The notes: generated by a model not told the origin, from the letters alone. A stretch of 64,000 nt of DNA from Oceanospirillum sp047518265 (GCA_047518265.1 JAKZRG010000085.1:26362-90361); one strand, 5' to 3'; shown: positions 46,151-55,328, counted from the first letter of the stretch. A program made the numbers and translations.

Positions 46151-46975
46151 ATGCCTGTACTTATTGTTGTGTTTATTGTGCTGTTAAGCGGTGGTTGGTT
46201 TTGGTTGGAGCAGAATACCCGAGAAGGGATGGTTTATGCTGGTATGCCTGAGGCCACAGCATCAGATTGGCAGCATTGGTATCGAGTATTACGTAACGAT
46301 GGTTATCTGGTGGGGTATTCCGATTTACGATTGAACCCTGTCTGGGTCAGCTATCAGATTAAGCCTTTATCTTCTGAGCAGAAAAAAAGAGGTTACAAAC
46401 GCCCTTCTCGATTTGATAGTGATTGGCGTACAGTTTGGCGGGTTGAGCCTGATGATTACAAAAAAAGTGGTTACGATCGGGGGCATATGGCGCCGAACTA
46501 TGCTATTTCTCGATTATATGGTCGGGAGGCTCAGTTAGAAACTTTTGTAATGACCAATATCAGCCCTCAGAAACCCAATCTGAACCGTAAAATCTGGCAG
46601 CGCTTAGAAGAGGCGGCTATGGATCACTTTACCGCTCAGTTTAAGCATATATATGTGTTGACGGGGCCTGTTTTCGACTCTGAGGTCGAGCGTTTAGATA
46701 GCTGGGTTGAGATACCGGATAGCTTTTATAAGATTTTTGTCGCCTTGGATGGACAAGGGCAGGCAGTCAGCATGCTAGGTTTCTTGATACCGCAAACGGT
46801 TAGAGGGAGTGAACCTTTAACCAAATATGTAGTGTCGGTGGATGAGATTGAAGCAAAGACGGGTTATGACTTTTTTCATCAGTTAAATGATGAGGCAGAA
46901 GAACGATTGGAGAGGAAAGTTGATTCTAGGCCTTGGAAATTAACAGAGGTCGCTAGAAGAGCATCAAGATATTGA
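46151..46975 (+). CDS. NucA-type DNA/RNA non-specific endonuclease, membrane-anchored or secreted
   Basis: The 274-residue protein has a hydrophobic N-terminus (about 3-17) and the metal-dependent endonuclease signature DRGHMAPN at 109-116 (His112 catalytic), with TNISPQ and N-rich follow-up near 137-145. Members degrade extracellular DNA/RNA. It could act in periplasmic DNA digestion or nutrient recovery. The start is taken as the first ATG; AGGGAG lies 5 bases upstream. Confidence 0.88.
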   Translation: MPVLIVVFIVLLSGGWFWLEQNTREGMVYAGMPEATASDWQHWYRVLRNDGYLVGYSDLRLNPVWVSYQIKPLSSEQKKRGYKRPSRFDSDWRTVWRVEPDDYKKSGYDRGHMAPNYAISRLYGREAQLETFVMTNISPQKPNLNRKIWQRLEEAAMDHFTAQFKHIYVLTGPVFDSEVERLDSWVEIPDSFYKIFVALDGQGQAVSMLGFLIPQTVRGSEPLTKYVVSVDEIEAKTGYDFFHQLNDEAEERLERKVDSRPWKLTEVARRASRY

Positions 46976-47123
46976 AATTAAAGGGAAGCAGTCACAGGAT
47001 AATAAAGTGACAATAACGGAGTAAGGCGATAAATAGATAGCTCAAGAAGAACTAATGTAAAAAGTTAACACAGATGAAAAAGATCAAAATGAGGAGCAAG
47101 GAAGAGATTTAAAATATTTAGAA

Positions 47124-47210
47124 TGGTGCCCAGAAGAGGACTTGAACCTCCACGACCATACGGCCACTAGCACCTGAAGCTAGCGTGTCTACCAATTCCA
47201 CCACCTGGGC
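47124..47210 (-). tRNA. tRNA-Leu (anticodon CAG), copy 1
   Basis: This 87-base minus-strand gene encodes the long variable arm expected of tRNA-Leu and the 3' CCA. The anticodon loop TTCAGGT, between CTAGC and GCTAG, gives CAG (complement at 47174-47176). It is identical to copy 2, which lies 46 bases upstream. Confidence 0.95.
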
Positions 47211-47256
47211 AATACAAGATTTACAACTCTTAATTGATTTTGCTGTCATTATGGAT

Positions 47257-47343
47257 TGGTGCCCAGAAGAGGACTTGAACCTCCACGACCATACGGCCAC
47301 TAGCACCTGAAGCTAGCGTGTCTACCAATTCCACCACCTGGGC
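47257..47343 (-). tRNA. tRNA-Leu (anticodon CAG), copy 2
   Basis: This minus-strand gene is identical in all 87 bases to copy 1 and is the promoter-proximal member of the tandem. A strong promoter lies 20 bases upstream. Twin copies of a tRNA reading the CUG codon fit its frequent use in this genome, though codon counts were not made. Confidence 0.95.
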
Positions 47344-47362
47344 ATCTCAGCAATGGGGGCGT

Positions 47363-47390
47363 ATTATAGTCGCGCATTTGGACATTGCAA
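47363..47390 (-). promoter_or_regulatory. Promoter of the tRNA-Leu pair
   Basis: On the minus strand TTGCAA (47385-47390) and TATAAT (47363-47368) are 16 bases apart. A GC-rich discriminator follows the -10 box. Both features match stable-RNA promoters that are inhibited by ppGpp. Confidence 0.78.
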
Positions 47391-47452
47391 CCTATTTACC
47401 TAAAAAAACGACAAAAAGGTAAAAAACATTTTCATGCCGTATAATCCCCGTT

Positions 47453-47551
47453 ATACCAATCCCGATAACGCCTTATGTGCTAGATATTGGGGCTAGAATT
47501 AGTTTATATATCAGCAGGTTGATTCGTTATGTTGCTTATCTAGATTGGTAT
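47453..47551. repeat. Palindromic intergenic element, copy B (decayed right end)
   Basis: The left end, ATACCAATCCCGATAA (47453-47468), is identical to copies A and C, and CCTTAT follows. The right end, TTATCTAGATTGGTAT (47536-47551), has three changes from copy A. Length is 99 bases. Confidence 0.75.
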
Positions 47552-47656
47552 TATTGCCCATATCCGATGGACTGTTTTTACGAGTGTGACTAGATAAATT
47601 GTTACTCGATAAATGGATATGACCTGTTAAAAAAGTATTCAGATAAGGCTAACACT

Positions 47657-50146
47657 ATGAAACGCTGGTCAGTGAATCAGGATCCTCATGCCGATCGAGA
47701 AGCAACAAATTATGAAAACCCGGTCCCAAGCCGGGAATTTATTATGCAATGGTTGGAAAACTCAGGACGCCCTCTGACGCATATGCAGTTGTGTGAGCGT
47801 ATGGGCATGGTGGACGATAATGATATCGAAGCCTTACGTCGTCGCTTAAAAGCTATGGAGCGGGATGGTCAGCTATTAAGTAACCGAAAGGGGGCTTATG
47901 GGCTGATTTCAAAAATGCAGTTGGTAAAAGGGCGAGTTGAAGCTCATGCCGATGGTTTTGGCTTTTTGATACCGGAAGACGGTTCCGATGATCTGTTTTT
48001 ATCCAGTCCCCAGATGCGTAAAGTGTTTCATGGAGATCTTGCTCTGGCACGAGTAACCGGTGTCGATAGAAAAAATCGCCGGGAAGGCGGTTTGGTCGAA
48101 GTTCTACAGCATAATACCCATGAGCTGGTGGGGCGTTATGTGGAAGAAAATGGCATCGCTTATGTTAGACCTGATAACCCTAAGCTACACCATGATGTTC
48201 TGATTCCCGCCGGGCAGCATTTACAAGCGAAGCCAGGACAGATGGTGACGGCAAAAATCACTCAGCAGCCTGCTAAAAGAATGCACGTTCAGGGACGTGT
48301 GATGGAAGTGCTGGGTGATGAAATGGCACCGGGTATGGAAATTGATATTGCCATTCGCAAGCATGGTATCCCTCATGAGTTTCCTGAAGACGTCTTGGAG
48401 CAAATTGCTCAGATGTCCGGTCAGGTGGCTGAAGCTGATAAAGTTGATCGCATTGATCTACGGTATCTGCCATTTGTCACCATTGACGGCGAGGATGCGA
48501 AAGATTTTGATGATGCCGTATATTGTGAGAAGAAGGCGTGGGGCAGTTGGAAGCTTTATGTGGCTATTGCGGACGTCTCCCATTATGTCGGTGTGAACAC
48601 TCCTCTGGATCATGAAGCCCATCGACGAGCCACGTCGGTTTACTTCCCCGGGCAAGTGGTTCCTATGCTGCCAGAACTGCTTTCCAATGGCTTGTGTTCC
48701 CTGAATCCCCATGTGGATCGTTTGGTGATGGTGTGTGAAATGAGCATTAGCGCTAAGGGACAAATTAGCCGCTATCGTTTCTGTGAGGCGGTTATTCAGT
48801 CTCATGCTCGTTTGACCTATACCCAAGTTGGCGCCTTATTGGAAAATGAGGATCACCCTGATGCCGCAGTATTTAAAAATTACCCAGATTTAATTAAGCC
48901 GATTAATACGTTATATGGTTTATATAAATTGTTACGAGTGGCCCGTACGGCTCGTGGTGCGATTGATTTTGAAACCGTTGAAACGCGTATTGTGTTCGAT
49001 GAAAACCGTAAAATCGAACGTATTGTGCCTGTGGTACGTAACGAAGCACATAAACTAATTGAAGAGTGTATGTTGTGTGCCAATGTTGCTTCGGCCCGCT
49101 TGATCGAAAAGTACAAGATGCCAGGGCTTTATCGCGTGCATCAGGGGCCTAAAGAACAACGTTTAGAAAAACTGAAGAGTTATCTGGGAGAGTTAGGTCT
49201 AACCTTAGGCGGTGGTTTGAAACCAACCCCGTTGGATTATCAGACACTGCTGCAAGACATTGAAGAACGGCCGGATGCTAAAACCATTCAAACCTTCATG
49301 TTGCAGTCCCTGTCTCAGGCAGTATATAGCCCAGAAAACCAAGGGCACTTTGGTCTGCATTATAAGGCCTATACTCACTTTACCTCGCCAATTCGTCGTT
49401 ATCCTGATCTTTTATTGCACCGGGCAATACGGGCGATGATTCGCAGTGATATTGAAAGTAATCATCTGCAACGCTCTGATACGACACAGGCAGAGCCTCG
49501 AAGTCGCTGGTTACCTTACACGCCAGAGCAAATGATAGAATTAGGTGAACACTGTTCTATGGCCGAACGCCGGGCCGATGATGCTTCCTATGATGTCCTG
49601 GCTTGGCTGAAGTGCGAATATACTGCGGGCCACATCGGCGATAGTTTTTCTGGAACTGTGACTGGGGTGACAGGTTTTGGTTTGTTTGTACGTTTGGATG
49701 AGATCTATGTAGAAGGTCTGATACATATTACAGGCTTGCCTTCCGATTATTATCAATTTGATGCTGGTAAACAGCGATTAAAAGGTGAGCGCAGTGGTCG
49801 CAATTATAATCTCGGTGATGCACTGAATGTCATTGTGGCTAGGGTGGACTTGGAAGAGCGTAAGATTGACTTTGAGCTGGATCAGGCTGTTGAGGTTTCT
49901 AAAGGGAAAAAGCGTAAACCGAAAAAGCGCCATATGTCAGAGGCTGAGCAATCTTTAGCGAAAAGTATTGCAGCAGATGCAGATAAAGAAGAGAAAAAGA
50001 AAGCCCGTAAGAAGCCAAAGGATGGTAAGAAAAAGAAATTAAAACCAGCAGAAAAAGGGCGTTCAGGTGCTGATGGCGTGAAAAAGAAGCCTCGTAAAAA
50101 ACGTCCTGGTAAAAAAGCCCGAGCGAAAGCTAAACAAGAGAGCTAG
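47657..50146 (+). CDS. rnr: Ribonuclease R
   Basis: The 829-residue protein has an N-terminal helix-turn-helix, cold-shock-type RNA-binding domains, the central RNB exonuclease domain (DGEDAKDFDDAVYCE near 276-290, metal-binding aspartates), an S1 domain (GTVTGVTGFGLFVRLDEIYV near 670) and a long Lys/Arg-rich tail. It degrades structured RNA 3' to 5', including in tRNA and rRNA quality control. The gene is followed by a terminator and then rlmB, the usual gammaproteobacterial order. Confidence 0.96.
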   Translation: MKRWSVNQDPHADREATNYENPVPSREFIMQWLENSGRPLTHMQLCERMGMVDDNDIEALRRRLKAMERDGQLLSNRKGAYGLISKMQLVKGRVEAHADGFGFLIPEDGSDDLFLSSPQMRKVFHGDLALARVTGVDRKNRREGGLVEVLQHNTHELVGRYVEENGIAYVRPDNPKLHHDVLIPAGQHLQAKPGQMVTAKITQQPAKRMHVQGRVMEVLGDEMAPGMEIDIAIRKHGIPHEFPEDVLEQIAQMSGQVAEADKVDRIDLRYLPFVTIDGEDAKDFDDAVYCEKKAWGSWKLYVAIADVSHYVGVNTPLDHEAHRRATSVYFPGQVVPMLPELLSNGLCSLNPHVDRLVMVCEMSISAKGQISRYRFCEAVIQSHARLTYTQVGALLENEDHPDAAVFKNYPDLIKPINTLYGLYKLLRVARTARGAIDFETVETRIVFDENRKIERIVPVVRNEAHKLIEECMLCANVASARLIEKYKMPGLYRVHQGPKEQRLEKLKSYLGELGLTLGGGLKPTPLDYQTLLQDIEERPDAKTIQTFMLQSLSQAVYSPENQGHFGLHYKAYTHFTSPIRRYPDLLLHRAIRAMIRSDIESNHLQRSDTTQAEPRSRWLPYTPEQMIELGEHCSMAERRADDASYDVLAWLKCEYTAGHIGDSFSGTVTGVTGFGLFVRLDEIYVEGLIHITGLPSDYYQFDAGKQRLKGERSGRNYNLGDALNVIVARVDLEERKIDFELDQAVEVSKGKKRKPKKRHMSEAEQSLAKSIAADADKEEKKKARKKPKDGKKKKLKPAEKGRSGADGVKKKPRKKRPGKKARAKAKQES

Positions 50147-50184
50147 TCTCTTTTTGATTGGTTTTATAGTTAGTGCCATTACAG

Positions 50185-50219
50185 AATTCAGTGGGAGCCT
50201 GTCTCCCGCTGAATTTTTT
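50185..50219 (+). terminator. Terminator after rnr
   Basis: AATTCAGTGGGAG (50185-50197) pairs with CTCCCGCTGAATT (50203-50215) with one G-U pair. A 5-base loop and TTTTTT follow. A strong terminator separating rnr from rlmB. Confidence 0.93.
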
Positions 50220-50255
50220 GTAAATAAATCGTATTTAGGATAGTTGGGATAAAGA

Positions 50256-51077
50256 GTGAAACAACGAAATGATCAGGGCCGTCAGGGCCGTAAAAACCAA
50301 GATAGATCTGAGCGCCGTGGTGGTAAGCCTAGTCGTAAGCCATCCGTTGAGTCCGTCTTTGGTATTCATGCGGTTACCAGTTTGTTGAACCGTCAGCCCG
50401 AACAGATCATCGAGTTACGTGTGGTGGAAAACCGTGAGGACGAAAAGGTTCAGGCGATTGTTCAACTTGCCCAGCAGTTGGGATTACGCTTGTCTGTTGT
50501 GGGGCGAGATAAGCTGGATGAGCTGGTGGGCGATGTGGTTCACCAAGGGGTGGTTGCCATCTGTAAACCCCTAAAGACTTATACCGATACCTGGCTAATG
50601 AATATGCTGGAGCAAACGGATAAGCCTTTGCTGTTGGTTCTGGATGGGGTCACTGATCCTCATAATCTGGGTGCTTGTTTGCGTACGGCAGATGCTGCTG
50701 GAGCTCACGCGGTCATTGTACCAAAAGATAAATCCGCAACTCTGAACGCTACCGTGCGTAAGGTAGCCTGTGGTGCTGCGGAAGTGATGCCTTTAGTCAG
50801 TGTGACAAACTTATCCCGCACCTTAAAAGAACTGAAAACGTTAGGCGTTTGGGTTATAGGGACCGCAGGTGAAGCGGATCAGAGTGTTTATCAGACTGAT
50901 TTTACCGGGCCGGTTGCGCTGGTAATGGGAGCGGAAGGTAAAGGTATGCGTCGTTTAACTCGTGAGCAGTGTGATCTACTGGTCAATTTGCCTATGGCCG
51001 GTGAGGTGAGTAGCTTAAATGTTTCTGTTGCCACAGGTGTTTGCCTATACGAAGCCGTAAGGCAACGACAGCTATAA
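50256..51077 (+). CDS. rlmB: 23S rRNA (guanosine-2'-O-)-methyltransferase RlmB
   Basis: The 273-residue SpoU-family protein has a basic N-terminus, then VFGIHAVTSLLN near 34-45, and the three SpoU motifs: DGVTDPHNLGACLRTADAAG, then MGAEGKGMRRLTR and NLPMAGEVSSLNVSVATGV. RlmB methylates G2251 of 23S rRNA. The start codon is GTG at 50256. It lies between rnr and rpsF, as in related bacteria. Confidence 0.95.
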   Translation: MKQRNDQGRQGRKNQDRSERRGGKPSRKPSVESVFGIHAVTSLLNRQPEQIIELRVVENREDEKVQAIVQLAQQLGLRLSVVGRDKLDELVGDVVHQGVVAICKPLKTYTDTWLMNMLEQTDKPLLLVLDGVTDPHNLGACLRTADAAGAHAVIVPKDKSATLNATVRKVACGAAEVMPLVSVTNLSRTLKELKTLGVWVIGTAGEADQSVYQTDFTGPVALVMGAEGKGMRRLTREQCDLLVNLPMAGEVSSLNVSVATGVCLYEAVRQRQL

Positions 51078-51131
51078 TCGATATCGGTACAGGTCAATTC
51101 GTTGGAAATGGCCCGTGCGTTAAGAAAACCC

Positions 51132-51160
51132 TTGTATCTTGCAGTCTAAATCTGTAGTAT
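51132..51160 (+). promoter_or_regulatory. Probable promoter of the rpsF operon
   Basis: TTGTAT (51132-51137) and TAGTAT (51155-51160) are separated by 17 bases and lie 93 bases before the rpsF ATG. The spacing is ideal and both hexamers are close to the sigma-70 consensus. Confidence 0.6.
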
Positions 51161-51252
51161 GCCGCGGTTCTTTCGAAGAAAGATTCTTTCCACTCCTTGC
51201 TTTTCCAGGTAAATAGACCTGTGGAGAAGCTGTGAAACCGTAAGGAGCTATA
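51161..51252 (+). promoter_or_regulatory. rpsF leader, possible S6:S18 autoregulatory element
   Basis: The leader can fold with CGGTT near 51164 pairing with AACCG near 51237 just before the ribosome site AAGGAG. It carries an inner helix (AGGT/ACCT near 51209-51222) and a CCG triplet beside the closing stem. Known rpsF leaders bind the S6:S18 complex through a CCG-containing motif, so this is a candidate. The fold was drawn by eye. Confidence 0.35.
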
Positions 51253-51684
51253 ATGCGTCATTATGAAGTTGTGTTCATGGTCCACCCGGATCAGAGCGAA
51301 CAAGTTCCAGCTATGATCGAGCGTTACACTAACCTAGTACAGGAAAGTGGCGGTGCTGTTCATCGTATGGAAGATTGGGGCCGTCGTCACCTGGCATACC
51401 CAATCAACAAGATCCATAAAGCACACTATGTTCTGATGAACATTGAGTCTGCTAGTGAAGTAGTAGACGAGCTGACTGAAATCTTCCGTTACAACGATGC
51501 GATCATCCGTAATCTGGTTGTTCGTACTAAAGATGCTGTAACCGAAGCTTCTCCAGTTAAAGCTGAAGCCTCTCGTGAAGATCGTCGTGACGAGCGTAAA
51601 GCTGAGCGTGCACCAGAAGCCCAGACTGAATCTAACGAAGAAGTAGCTGTTGAAGAAACTGACGCTACTGATTCTGAAGAGTAA
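51253..51684 (+). CDS. rpsF: 30S ribosomal protein S6
   Basis: The 143-residue protein is collinear with S6 (MRHYEVVFMVHPDQSEQVPA, then RRHLAYPINKIHKAHYVLMN near 36-55) and has an acidic tail rich in Glu, as in gammaproteobacterial S6, where glutamates may be added by RimK. AAGGAG lies 5 bases before the ATG. It begins the rpsF-rpsR-(DUF2232)-rplI operon. Confidence 0.98.
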   Translation: MRHYEVVFMVHPDQSEQVPAMIERYTNLVQESGGAVHRMEDWGRRHLAYPINKIHKAHYVLMNIESASEVVDELTEIFRYNDAIIRNLVVRTKDAVTEASPVKAEASREDRRDERKAERAPEAQTESNEEVAVEETDATDSEE

Positions 51685-51714
51685 TCACTAACTGACTTTT
51701 GGGGAGTATTTTCC

Positions 51715-51942
51715 ATGGCACGTTTTTTCCGTCGTCGCAAGTTCTGCCGTTTCACTGCTGAAGGTGTAACTGAGATCGATTATAAAGATATCGAAACTCT
51801 GAAAAGTTACATCACTGAAACTGGCAAGATCGTTCCTAGCCGTATCACTGGTACTAAAGCACGTTATCAGCGTCAGCTGGCTACCGCTATTAAGCGCGCC
51901 CGCTACCTGGCTCTGCTGCCGTACACTGACGGTCACCAGTAA
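51715..51942 (+). CDS. rpsR: 30S ribosomal protein S18
   Basis: The 75-residue basic protein matches S18 (MARFFRRRKFCRFTAEGVTE, then LKSYITETGKIVPSRITGTK). It binds S6 in the 30S platform. It lies 30 bases after rpsF, with GGGGAG before its ATG. Confidence 0.98.
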   Translation: MARFFRRRKFCRFTAEGVTEIDYKDIETLKSYITETGKIVPSRITGTKARYQRQLATAIKRARYLALLPYTDGHQ

Positions 51943-51967
51943 GACTGAAACGATATAAGGCAAGTGC

Positions 51968-52828
51968 ATGCGTTTAATCGCAAATTATGCACTGAAATCG
52001 CGAACTAACGCGATTATCGCTACGGCGATCAGTGCAGCAATACCTATGTTTTTTTGGATTGCTGCGGCCGTAGTCGGTGTCATTACCCTGAGAAAGGGTG
52101 GCCGGGAAGGCAGTCAGGTGATGCTTTGGGGCTCTCTGCCTGCTTTGTTCTGGTTAAGCCAGGGTGATCCGTCTCCTGCACTGGTGATTTTTGGCGTCAT
52201 GCTTATGGCATTGGTGCTGAGAAGTACAGTGAACTGGGGACTAACACTGTTAGTCGGGTCACTAATAGGTGCCATCACCGGGAGCACGGTTGAATGGTTA
52301 CCACCGGAAGTCATGTCACAGATTATAGGTCTAGGACGTGAGATGATTGGTGGTAGTGCTGAACTTGCCGAAGAGGCAGGGGTTCAACTGGACCAATTCT
52401 TGGTCAATATGTTTACCGGTATGATATCTGCAGTTCATACCTTGATGATGGTTGGAAGTTTAATGCTTGCCCGTTGGTGGCAGGCTAATCAGTTTAATCC
52501 TGGTGGCTTTCAAACAGAATTTCATCGGCTTAGATTGCCGGTATGGCCGACACTGGTTTTAGGGGTTGTTATTGTCTTTGGTGCTGGGGTTAACCCTGAA
52601 GTATTGAAGTGGATACCCTCACTGACTGTTCCGCTGGCGTTTGCCTGTATCGCCTTGGTTCACGGTATTGTAGCGATCAAACAATTGAGTCGTTCTTGGC
52701 TAATCGGGTTTTATATCCTGTTATTTATTGCCGGAAACTCACTGTACGTATTGATGATTTTTGTGGCCTTTTTGGACAGTGTATTGGATTTCCGTCAGCG
52801 ATTGGCGAATCAATCACCAAAAGAATAG
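51968..52828 (+). CDS. DUF2232 (YybS-like) membrane protein
   Basis: The 286-residue protein has about eight hydrophobic segments. An S18-S-DUF2232-L9 order is conserved in pseudomonads and relatives. The family is of unknown function; YybS in Bacillus is similar. It starts 25 bases after rpsR and ends 26 bases before rplI, so it is inside the ribosomal operon. Confidence 0.82.
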   Translation: MRLIANYALKSRTNAIIATAISAAIPMFFWIAAAVVGVITLRKGGREGSQVMLWGSLPALFWLSQGDPSPALVIFGVMLMALVLRSTVNWGLTLLVGSLIGAITGSTVEWLPPEVMSQIIGLGREMIGGSAELAEEAGVQLDQFLVNMFTGMISAVHTLMMVGSLMLARWWQANQFNPGGFQTEFHRLRLPVWPTLVLGVVIVFGAGVNPEVLKWIPSLTVPLAFACIALVHGIVAIKQLSRSWLIGFYILLFIAGNSLYVLMIFVAFLDSVLDFRQRLANQSPKE

Positions 52829-52854
52829 GGCATAAATAGAGAGAGGTTTACGAG

Positions 52855-53304
52855 ATGGAAGTTATTCTGCTCGAGAAAGTAGGCAAACTGGGTGGCTTAG
52901 GCGACAAAGTAAACGTTAAGTCCGGTTTTGGCCGTAACTTCCTGCTGCCTTACGGTAAAGCTGTAATGGCAACAGAAGCAAATGTTGCTGAGTTTGAAGC
53001 ACGTCGTTCTGAGCTGGAAGCGCAAGCTGCAGAAATCAAAGCGGCTGCTGTATCCCGTGCTGAAGCACTGGAAGAGATCGAGCTGTCCATCGTTGCTAAA
53101 GCTGGTGACGAAGGTAAGTTATTCGGTTCTATCGGTACTCGTGATCTGGCTGACGCGATTTGCGCAGCAGGTATCGATGTGGCTAAAAGCGAAGTTCGTC
53201 TTCCTGATGGCCCGATTCGTAGCGTTGGTGAATTCGACGTTGCGATTCAGCTGCACAGTGATGTGACCTCTGAGGTTCGCATTATTGTTACTGCTGAAGA
53301 GTAA
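52855..53304 (+). CDS. rplI: 50S ribosomal protein L9
   Basis: The 149-residue protein begins MEVILLEKVGKLGGLGDKVN and continues with the L9 pattern (KSGFGRNFLLPYGKAVMAT) and the C-terminal domain. AGAGG precedes the ATG. It closes the rpsF operon, followed by a terminator. Confidence 0.98.
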   Translation: MEVILLEKVGKLGGLGDKVNVKSGFGRNFLLPYGKAVMATEANVAEFEARRSELEAQAAEIKAAAVSRAEALEEIELSIVAKAGDEGKLFGSIGTRDLADAICAAGIDVAKSEVRLPDGPIRSVGEFDVAIQLHSDVTSEVRIIVTAEE

Positions 53305-53323
53305 GATCTACCGATCTTAAAAG

Positions 53324-53357
53324 AGGCATGTGACTTTAGGTCATGTGCCTTTTTTTA
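53324..53357 (+). terminator. Terminator after rplI
   Basis: AGGCATGTGAC (53324-53334) pairs with GTCATGTGCCT (53340-53350) through 11 bp including two G-U pairs, with a 5-base loop. Seven Ts follow. Confidence 0.93.
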
Positions 53358-53530
53358 TGTCTGTTGTTCCCGAAATGTAAGATCCCTGCCTTAGCCTGAA
53401 CTATAATCTCAGTCTTATCTTGAAAAGAAGAGCAATGCACTTTGTTGTTGCTTTGCCACTGGTTTGTTATTGGTTTATTGAGCTAAAATCCTACTCCCTT
53501 TTAGCGCTCACCCTGGAGATAGAAGCTTCC

Positions 53531-54928
53531 ATGTCTGAAAGAGTCATCACAGATCAACAAACTGAAGCCCTGAAAATGCCGCCCAATTCTTTGGAAGCAG
53601 AGCGGTCTGTGCTCGGCGGTTTATTGCTGGACAATGAAGCTTGGGATGGTGTGGCTGAACGGGTTATGCCTCTGGACTTTTACCGTAAAGACCATCAGTT
53701 GATTTTTGAAGCGATGGAAGGTTTGGCTGAAAAAGCTCAGCCGTTTGATGTGGTAACGATTTCTGAGGTGCTGGATCAGAAAAATGAACTGGAACAGGTG
53801 GGTGGTTTAGCTTACTTAGCCGAGGTCGCGCGAAGTACACCGTCAGCCAGTAATATTGTTGCTTATGCGGAGATTGTTCGAGAGCGTTCCACTTTAAGGC
53901 AATTGATTCGAGCATCCAATAAAATTGCTGAAAACTCCTTTGATACCCAGGGACGTACCTCTGATGAGTTGCTTAATGAAGCGGAGCGTCTGGTTTTTGA
54001 AATCTCGGAATCTAGGCCTAAATTTGGCGGCCCTGAAGGGGTTGTCAGTATCCTGAAAAAAACCGTCGAGCGTATTGATGAGCTGTATAAGCTGGATACG
54101 ACAATGACGGGGATCAGTACAGGCTTTAAAGATTTAGATGAGATGACCTCGGGTCTGCAGCCCTCAGATTTGATTATTGTGGCGGGTCGTCCTTCTATGG
54201 GTAAAACAACCTTTGCCATGAATATTGTGGAAAATGTTGCCTTATCTCAGGATAAGCAGGTTGTGGTCTTCAGTATGGAGATGCCTAATGATTCTCTTAT
54301 GCTACGTATGCTGTCTTCTCTCGGGCGAATTGATCAAAGTAAGGTACGTACCGGTAAGCTTGGAGATGAGGATTGGCCGCGTTTGATGTCGGCGGTAAAT
54401 TTACTGCAAGAACAGCCTCTGTTTATTGATGATACTCCGGCATTAACCCCTAATGAGATGCGTTCAAGGGTGCGTCGTTTATACCGGGAAAATGGGGATA
54501 TCGGTTTGGTGATGATCGATTATCTTCAATTAATGCGTGTACCGGGTTTGTCTGATAACCGTACTGCGGAGATCTCTGAAATCTCTCGTTCATTGAAAGG
54601 CCTTGCTAAAGAGTTTGCCTGCCCTGTAATCGCCCTATCGCAGCTTAATCGTGGTCTTGAGCAGCGACCTAATAAGCGTCCTATCATGTCTGACTTGCGT
54701 GAATCTGGAGCCATTGAGCAGGATGCGGATGTGATCGCCTTTATCTACCGGGATGAGGTTTATAATAAAGACGATGAGAGTAATAAGGGGCTTGCAGAGG
54801 TTATTCTTGGTAAGCAGCGTAATGGTCCAATCGGTTCTGTGCGTTTAGCATTTAGAGGTCAGTTTACGCGTTTTGAAGATTTAGCACCGGAGCACTATAG
54901 CGAATACGCAGCCCAGCATGATGAATAA
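53531..54928 (+). CDS. dnaB: Replicative DNA helicase DnaB
   Basis: From the ATG at 53531 the protein has 465 residues, matching the usual length. The open frame extends to 53420, but that extension is hydrophobic and non-conserved. It has the DnaB N-terminal domain (PPNSLEAERSVLGGLLLDNE near 17-36) and RecA-like helicase domain with Walker A GRPSMGKTT near 218-226 and DnaB motifs LGRIDQSKVRTGKL, then LVMIDYLQLM. It unwinds DNA at the replication fork. Confidence 0.97.
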   Translation: MSERVITDQQTEALKMPPNSLEAERSVLGGLLLDNEAWDGVAERVMPLDFYRKDHQLIFEAMEGLAEKAQPFDVVTISEVLDQKNELEQVGGLAYLAEVARSTPSASNIVAYAEIVRERSTLRQLIRASNKIAENSFDTQGRTSDELLNEAERLVFEISESRPKFGGPEGVVSILKKTVERIDELYKLDTTMTGISTGFKDLDEMTSGLQPSDLIIVAGRPSMGKTTFAMNIVENVALSQDKQVVVFSMEMPNDSLMLRMLSSLGRIDQSKVRTGKLGDEDWPRLMSAVNLLQEQPLFIDDTPALTPNEMRSRVRRLYRENGDIGLVMIDYLQLMRVPGLSDNRTAEISEISRSLKGLAKEFACPVIALSQLNRGLEQRPNKRPIMSDLRESGAIEQDADVIAFIYRDEVYNKDDESNKGLAEVILGKQRNGPIGSVRLAFRGQFTRFEDLAPEHYSEYAAQHDE

Positions 54929-54995
54929 AAGATCTCTTGCTGAGGCGATTGATGTTGTCGGTTTGTCTTGCTATTAGCCTTGTGGGTTGTGGTGT

Positions 54996-55328
54996 TTAAA
55001 TTTGCCGCCGTCGTTCGGCGAGTAATCCAATAAGGATAAATAGTAGTACAATGCTGGGAGCTAAATAAAGTTCAGGGATCTGTTTAATAAGGCTTTCCAT
55101 TAAAGGTGTCGCATAGATTGTCATAGCACCATAGCCAAAGGCGCATAAAATAATAAAGCCGAATAAACGAACTAAGTAAGGAAATGGACGAAGTTGTTTT
55201 TTGACGGTACGGTTTATATCTTCGCCAAAAATAACCAGCAAAGTTGCTATAATAGCTAGGGCTATATTATCTGTATGTGGTGATATCCAGTCAGATAAGT
55301 CATAGAGAAGTGGTTCTAGCTGATCCAT
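54996..55328 (-). CDS. DUF3392 family membrane protein
   Basis: The 110-residue protein has three hydrophobic segments (about 22-35, 52-72 and 88-103) and a LLAERRRQI end. The pattern (IALAIIATLLVIFGEDINRT, then FIILCAFGYGAMTI) matches what I recall of DUF3392, a gammaproteobacterial family of unknown role. It is convergent with dnaB. Confidence 0.72.
   Translation of the reverse strand: MDQLEPLLYDLSDWISPHTDNIALAIIATLLVIFGEDINRTVKKQLRPFPYLVRLFGFIILCAFGYGAMTIYATPLMESLIKQIPELYLAPSIVLLFILIGLLAERRRQI

Larger units (their letters stand above)
47344..47656. other. Intergenic region between tRNA-Leu genes and rnr
   Basis: These 313 bases contain the tRNA promoter (minus strand) at one end, palindromic element copy B (47453-47551) in the middle, and presumably the rnr promoter near the end. 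No gene is supported. Confidence 0.6.

Noticed and set aside
47118..47306. A 62-residue minus-strand reading frame
   Set aside because: It overlaps both tRNA-Leu genes and ends in tRNA sequence, so it is a chance frame.
53420..53530. N-terminal extension of DnaB from 53420
   Set aside because: It is hydrophobic and unlike DnaB, whereas the ATG at 53531 gives the usual DnaB length and start.
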